41,769 nt of DNA from Acidobacteriota bacterium (GTDB lineage Bacteria; Acidobacteriota; Polarisedimenticolia; J045), in assembly GCA_027021395.1 (NCBI GenBank), contig JALUUK010000408.1, positions 1 to 41,769 of the forward strand, read 5' to 3'. The notes under the pieces were generated by a model that saw only the letters and a program-made list of their open reading frames with translations, did not search any database and was not told the DNA's origin. Below, piece after piece: positions 41,243-41,769 of the stretch; position 1 is the first letter of the stretch; every line of letters begins with the position of its first letter. A program made the position numbers and the translations under genes.

Positions 41243-41577
41243 CACTGAAGCAAGGCGAACCGCCGGCGTCAGCCGGCGGGTGTAAAGCGGCTGAACAGTC
41301 AGACGTGCCAAACCCGCTGGAGCGGGCCCTATTCCTCTGCGGGATACTGTGCGCCCTGCTGCGGAGACATCCGCAAGGGCGGGTCCTATTCATCGCCCGC
41401 CAAGCGGAACAGCACACCTGGGTCGTCATTTGCCGGCGGCGGGACTGGCCGCGAGCGATCTGGCAGCTCGCTCGTTGGGCCTTCGACCGCTCGCTCCCGC
41501 TCCGCCCCCGCCACGCCCTCGGTCTGGCCGTGCGGCTCACCGTGCAGCTTTTTAGTGCGAGGCATAGCCATGATTGA
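41239..41577 (+). CDS. hypothetical early phage protein, paralog of 637..954
   Basis: ATGA coupling with initiator; same conserved core as left-end copy, N-terminus carries REP-derived insert. Confidence 0.7.
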   Translation: MTLKQGEPPASAGGCKAAEQSDVPNPLERALFLCGILCALLRRHPQGRVLFIARQAEQHTWVVICRRRDWPRAIWQLARWAFDRSLPLRPRHALGLAVRLTVQLFSARHSHD

Positions 41578-41769
41578 AGTCCCAACAGCAACACAGCTTT
41601 TTGCACTCGCTCGCGGCGTTAACGTCCGATTCGGCGACCACCGCTGCTATTACTGCGGCGGAGCGTGTGCCGAGGAATGTGTGCCGGCCAGCGAGCATGT
41701 GAAGGCGAGCTTCACAAGTCGGGACACGGTTTGCGGCGGGGATCGGGTCTGCGACGGGTGTATTTCGGC
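41570..41769 (+). CDS. Cys-rich zinc-finger protein (3' truncated by window end)
   Basis: HRCYYCGGACAEECVPASEHVKASFTSRDTVCGGDRVCDGCIS. Confidence 0.6.
   Translation, partial: MIEVPTATQLFALARGVNVRFGDHRCYYCGGACAEECVPASEHVKASFTSRDTVCGGDRVCDGCIS

Noticed and set aside
1-41769. Circular phage genome with terminal redundancy
   Set aside because: Terminal copies differ by substitutions, a roughly 290-bp insertion and a palindrome insertion; tandem related units fit better, though flanking sequence is needed to be certain.

Overview
High-GC temperate-siphophage (prophage) region. The host is probably a planctomycete, inferred from the palindromic repeat families and small-protein types, not proven.

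Layout:
- A minus-strand lambda-like morphogenesis operon runs from about 32.3 kb down to 5.76 kb: TerS, TerL (gpA type), gpW-position connector, portal, S49 protease/scaffold, DUF2190-like decoration protein, gpE-like capsid, tail tube, tape measure, fibre and baseplate.
- Plus-strand early/control genes run from 35.67 kb to the right end: XRE repressor, winged-helix protein, tyrosine integrase, Csx3-like protein, zinc ribbons, CsrA, and an O-like initiator with in-gene iterons.
- A second set of plus-strand early genes lies at 1-5.65 kb.

The two window ends are about 97% identical copies of the same gene segment, offset by 40,890 bp. A tRNA/tmRNA-like 3' fragment lies near 34.45 kb, just before the integrase. 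The simplest reading is two related prophages in tandem.

Strongest leads:
1. A stand-alone phage Csx3/Crn3-like ring-nuclease candidate (anti type III CRISPR?).
2. REP-like palindromes with a GTAG foot that supply the stop codon of four structural genes, and related palindromes captured in frame as coding sequence in others.
3. A candidate replication origin with decameric iterons around and inside an initiator gene.
4. A Shine-Dalgarno that can pair with both a 5' and a 3' anti-SD element.
5. A secreted trypsin-like protease with a collagen-like stalk and a GT2-sulfotransferase fusion in the tail module.
6. An A_AAA_AAG frameshift site in the tail-chaperone position.

All assignments come from reading the sequence and recalled family motifs. 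No searches were run.
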